Positions 58,946-61,442 of a DNA stretch of 61,442 nucleotides are shown here, one piece after another. The position numbers were made by a program, and so were the translations under genes. A model generated the notes under the pieces. It saw nothing but the letters and a program-made list of their open reading frames with translations. It ran no database searches and had not been told where the DNA came from. Position 1 is the first letter of the stretch. Every line of letters begins with the position of its first letter. The DNA lies in NCBI RefSeq assembly GCF_029087225.1, contig NZ_JARFJD010000029.1:1-61442 (forward strand). Reading direction: 5' to 3'. The DNA is from Limnobacter olei (GTDB taxonomy: Bacteria > Pseudomonadota > Gammaproteobacteria > Burkholderiales > Burkholderiaceae_B).

Positions 58946-60457
58946 TCAAGCCGCCTGCTTGGCCTGTGACTTACGACCTGAAGATTTTTTGCCTGTTACT
59001 GCGCCCGCTTTTGCAAACTCCAACACGCCATCTTCAATCTTGCCTTTTTTCAACACCGGGCGATCGGCCAGGTAGTTGTTCACCACAGTCCAAGGTGCAG
59101 CCGGACCCTGCTTGGGCAGGCGATCTGCGGCACGTTTCATGTAGCCGGCTTCCAGGTCAAACATGGGGGTGTCATCGGCCTCAACGCCTTCGGCGTTGGG
59201 CACCACACGGTTATAACCATGCTTGTCCATGTGATTCAGGACACGGCAAACAAATTCCGCGGCCAAATCCGCCTTCAAGGTCCACGAGGCATTGGTATAA
59301 CCAAACACCATCGCGAAGTTGGGGATGCTGCTCATCATCACCCCCTTGTAGCTCATCACTTCGCCCACGTTCACGGGCTTGCCGTCCACGTGTGCAGTCA
59401 GGCCACCCAGAATTTGCAGGTCAAGGCCGGTGGCAGTGATGATGATGTCGGCCTCAAGAACCTGACCACTTTTCAGCTTGATGCCATTGCTGACAAAGGT
59501 ATCAATGTGGTCAGTCACAATGTCGGCTTTGCCTTTCTTCAGCACCTTGAACAAATCACCGTCGGGCACCACGCACAGGCGCTGATCCCAAGGGTTGTAA
59601 CTGGGGGTGAAGTGCTTCATGTCGAAGGTTTTTCCCATGCGCGCACGGGTTGCCCCCAGCAGCAAACGCTTGATCGCCTGTGGGCGTTCTTTGCTCAACT
59701 TAAAGATCAGGCGTTGCAAACCAATGTTGCGGGCACGGCCGATGTTGTACACCCAGGTGTCGGGCATGAATTTTTTCAGCACCACGGAAACTGGGTCCAC
59801 TGACGGGATGGAGGCAATGTAAGTGGGCGAACGCTGCAACATGGTCACATGGCTTGCTGTGTCGGCCATGGCTGGCACCAGGGTAATCGCGGTTGCACCA
59901 CTGCCAATGACCACCACGCGCTTGCCGGAGTAGTCCAGGTTTTCAGGCCACTGCTGTGGGTGTACCACAGTACCTTTGAAGTTTTTGATACCCGGAAATT
60001 CGGGGCTGTAGCCCTTGTCGTAATTGTAGTAACCGGTGCAACCCAGCAAGAAGTTGCTGGTGAACACCTGCTTCTCGCCAGTTTCCTCGATGATGCCTTC
60101 CACGGTCCACTGGTTGGCTTCTGAATCCCAATTGGCAGCAGTCACCTTCAAACCAAACTGGATATCCTTGATTACATCGTGTTCTTTGGCGGCTTCGGTC
60201 ACATACTCACGAATTTCCTGGCCATTGGCCAAAACCTTCTCGCCCTTCCAGGGCTTGAAGCTGTAACCCAGAGTGAACATGTCGGAATCAGACCGGATAC
60301 CGGGGTAGCGGAACAAGTCCCAAGTGCCTCCAATCGCTTTGCGACGCTCCAGAATTTTGATGCTTTTGCCTTTGCAGTTCTGCTTGATGTGGCATGCTGC
60401 ACCAATGCCAGACAGACCGGCGCCGATAATCAGTACGTCTACGTGTGGATTGTTCAT
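58946..60457 (-). CDS. Baeyer-Villiger-type flavin monooxygenase
   Basis: The 503-residue flavoprotein has an N-terminal FAD motif (LIIGAGLSGIGAACH), the Baeyer-Villiger fingerprint FKGTVVHPQQWP (pattern FxGxxxHxxxWP), and an NADPH-binding motif VVIGSGATAITLVP. Members insert oxygen next to ketones or oxidise heteroatoms; the substrate is unknown. The C-terminus is Lys/Ser/Ala-rich. It is divergent from the nitroreductase gene. Confidence 0.9.
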   Translation of the reverse strand: MNNPHVDVLIIGAGLSGIGAACHIKQNCKGKSIKILERRKAIGGTWDLFRYPGIRSDSDMFTLGYSFKPWKGEKVLANGQEIREYVTEAAKEHDVIKDIQFGLKVTAANWDSEANQWTVEGIIEETGEKQVFTSNFLLGCTGYYNYDKGYSPEFPGIKNFKGTVVHPQQWPENLDYSGKRVVVIGSGATAITLVPAMADTASHVTMLQRSPTYIASIPSVDPVSVVLKKFMPDTWVYNIGRARNIGLQRLIFKLSKERPQAIKRLLLGATRARMGKTFDMKHFTPSYNPWDQRLCVVPDGDLFKVLKKGKADIVTDHIDTFVSNGIKLKSGQVLEADIIITATGLDLQILGGLTAHVDGKPVNVGEVMSYKGVMMSSIPNFAMVFGYTNASWTLKADLAAEFVCRVLNHMDKHGYNRVVPNAEGVEADDTPMFDLEAGYMKRAADRLPKQGPAAPWTVVNNYLADRPVLKKGKIEDGVLEFAKAGAVTGKKSSGRKSQAKQAA

Positions 60458-60589
60458 TGTTTTGTCCCCGTGGTTTGACCGTTCATGTGACTTTTTGTAT
60501 TGTCAGTTGAGAGAATAGTGGCGAGCCGGGCCTGTTGGCTAGTAAGAAATACTCTAAACTGGGCCAACTATTACACAGAGCAAGGAAAA

Positions 60590-61315
60590 ATGGAATTTCT
60601 TGACACATTGAAACAGCGCCACAGTGTGCGTGCTTTTGACCCCAAACCCGTGCCCGAAGAGGTGCTTGAACGCCTACTTTCACAGGCTGCACTGTCACCG
60701 AGTTGGTCCAATACGCACCCTTACCGAATCGCCCTGGCCACTGGCGACGTGCTGGAAAGTTTGCGCACCGAGCTGTATTCAAGATTTCAAGAGACCATCA
60801 AATTGCAACGCGGCGGCAAGCTGGCGCAAATCAAAGGGCTGTTGACCCGCAGCAAAGGCATTCCCGATGGCGATGTAAAACCTGTGGTGAACTACCCCAA
60901 GGATTTGCAGGCTCGCCGGGTGGAGTGTGGCAAAGGCTTGTACGGTGTATTGGGTGTAGCCCGAAACGACTTGAAAGCCCGCGACCAGGCCATGGCCGAA
61001 AACTTCCGCATGTTTGGGGCCCCCGCGGCTGCATTTGTGTTTGTTCACGAGGGCGTGGGTATTTACAGTGCGCTGGACGCCGGCATTTTTCTGCAAAGCC
61101 TGATGTTGGCTGCCACCAATGAAGGTTTGGGGACCTGCGCTCAAGGTGCGCTGGGGCTATTCCGCTCGCCTTTGGACAAGCACTTCGATATTCCGAAGCA
61201 ATACAACCTGCTGTGCGGTGTGGCGATTGGCTATGAACTGGATGTACCGGTGAACAGGTTTCAGCCCGAGAAAATTGCGGCGAGTGAATTGATGCTGCCC
61301 AAGCGAGGGGCCTGA
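60590..61315 (+). CDS. Nitroreductase family protein
   Basis: The 241-residue flavoprotein has the FMN-binding opening RHSVRAFDPKPVPEE, the SWSNTHPYRIAL segment and a C-terminal LGTCAQGALGLFRSPL, all typical of NfsB-like nitroreductases. It reduces nitro or quinone compounds with NAD(P)H, substrate unknown. The ATG at 60590 has AAGGAAA directly before it, favouring it over the GTG at 60500. It lies next to the divergent monooxygenase. Confidence 0.9.
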   Translation: MEFLDTLKQRHSVRAFDPKPVPEEVLERLLSQAALSPSWSNTHPYRIALATGDVLESLRTELYSRFQETIKLQRGGKLAQIKGLLTRSKGIPDGDVKPVVNYPKDLQARRVECGKGLYGVLGVARNDLKARDQAMAENFRMFGAPAAAFVFVHEGVGIYSALDAGIFLQSLMLAATNEGLGTCAQGALGLFRSPLDKHFDIPKQYNLLCGVAIGYELDVPVNRFQPEKIAASELMLPKRGA

Positions 61316-61345
61316 ATGCACGCTGTTTAACAGCTCAATCGGCTT

Positions 61346-61442
61346 GGGTTCAGCTGTCCCGCAGCTTTCTTAATCGCCCACTTGGCTTGGGCTCAGCTGT
61401 CCCGCAGCTTCTTTCTTAATCGCCCGATCGGCTTGGGTTCCG
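61346..61442. repeat. 43-46-bp intergenic tandem repeats, array B
   Basis: GGGTTC-like starts occur at 61346, 61389 and 61435, spaced 43 and 46 bases, and the array runs off the window. Units share GGGTTCAGCTG, TCCCG, CAGCTT, TTAATCGCCC and GGCTT. Each complete unit can fold as AGCTG-TCCCG-CAGCT. They resemble array A at 25625. Confidence 0.8.

Overview
This is a bacterial chromosome segment, most likely from a Burkholderiales betaproteobacterium. The supporting evidence is the gene content and order: a ctaCD/ctaG/ctaE/SURF1/ctaAB/sco cytochrome oxidase cluster, a gpsA-secB-grxC-rhodanese run facing gpmA-envC-ctpA-moeB, rpoH behind a CIRCE operator, and a liu-type leucine degradation cluster. 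The moderate GC content would suit a Limnobacter-like organism, but the genus is my inference.

Bases 1-10043 are an accessory region with heavy damage. After a partial carboxymuconolactone-decarboxylase-like gene and a DUF417 membrane protein comes a ruined exosortase H locus. It has a possible C-terminal stub of a sorted protein, an xrtH gene split by a complete IS66-family element (26-bp inverted repeats, perfect 8-bp target duplication GATTTTGC), and the xrtH-associated membrane protein gene, which is frameshifted and cut by a relic IS3-type orfA. Next is a defence remnant: the 3' end of hsdS, a full-length hsdR with no hsdM in view, an anti-phage dCTP deaminase and a small coupled ORF. 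The DNA turns AT-rich inside the 3' part of hsdR and stays so through the deaminase, which suggests a spliced-in cassette.

Bases 10044-34796 are mostly core genes. They include rpoH with a perfect CIRCE operator, a glutathione transferase, two poorly known proteins, the aa3-type oxidase and haem A assembly cluster (leftward), a methyltransferase, comF and trmL, then gpsA/secB/grxC/rhodanese (leftward) facing gpmA/envC/ctpA/moeB (rightward), a HAD nucleotidase, an M15-like peptidase and a DUF3108 protein.

Bases 34793-51392 hold a type II secretion system. gspC is divergent, and gspG-H-I-J-K-L-M-N-D-E-F form one tightly overlapping operon. That operon continues without a gap into two tandem, paralogous response-regulator/sensor-kinase pairs. 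Each kinase has a periplasmic beta-sandwich that resembles carbohydrate-binding domains, followed by a multi-pass membrane region. This secretion-plus-sensing arrangement is the least familiar intact system in the window.

Bases 51435-61442 hold a leucine/isovalerate catabolic cluster (HMG-CoA lyase, methylcrotonyl-CoA carboxylase alpha and beta, methylglutaconyl-CoA hydratase), a DsbA-type isomerase, an ExoD-like protein, a small secreted repeat protein, a Baeyer-Villiger-type monooxygenase and a nitroreductase. Two intergenic arrays of a related 42-46-bp repeat lie about 36 kb apart, at 25625 and at the right edge of the window.
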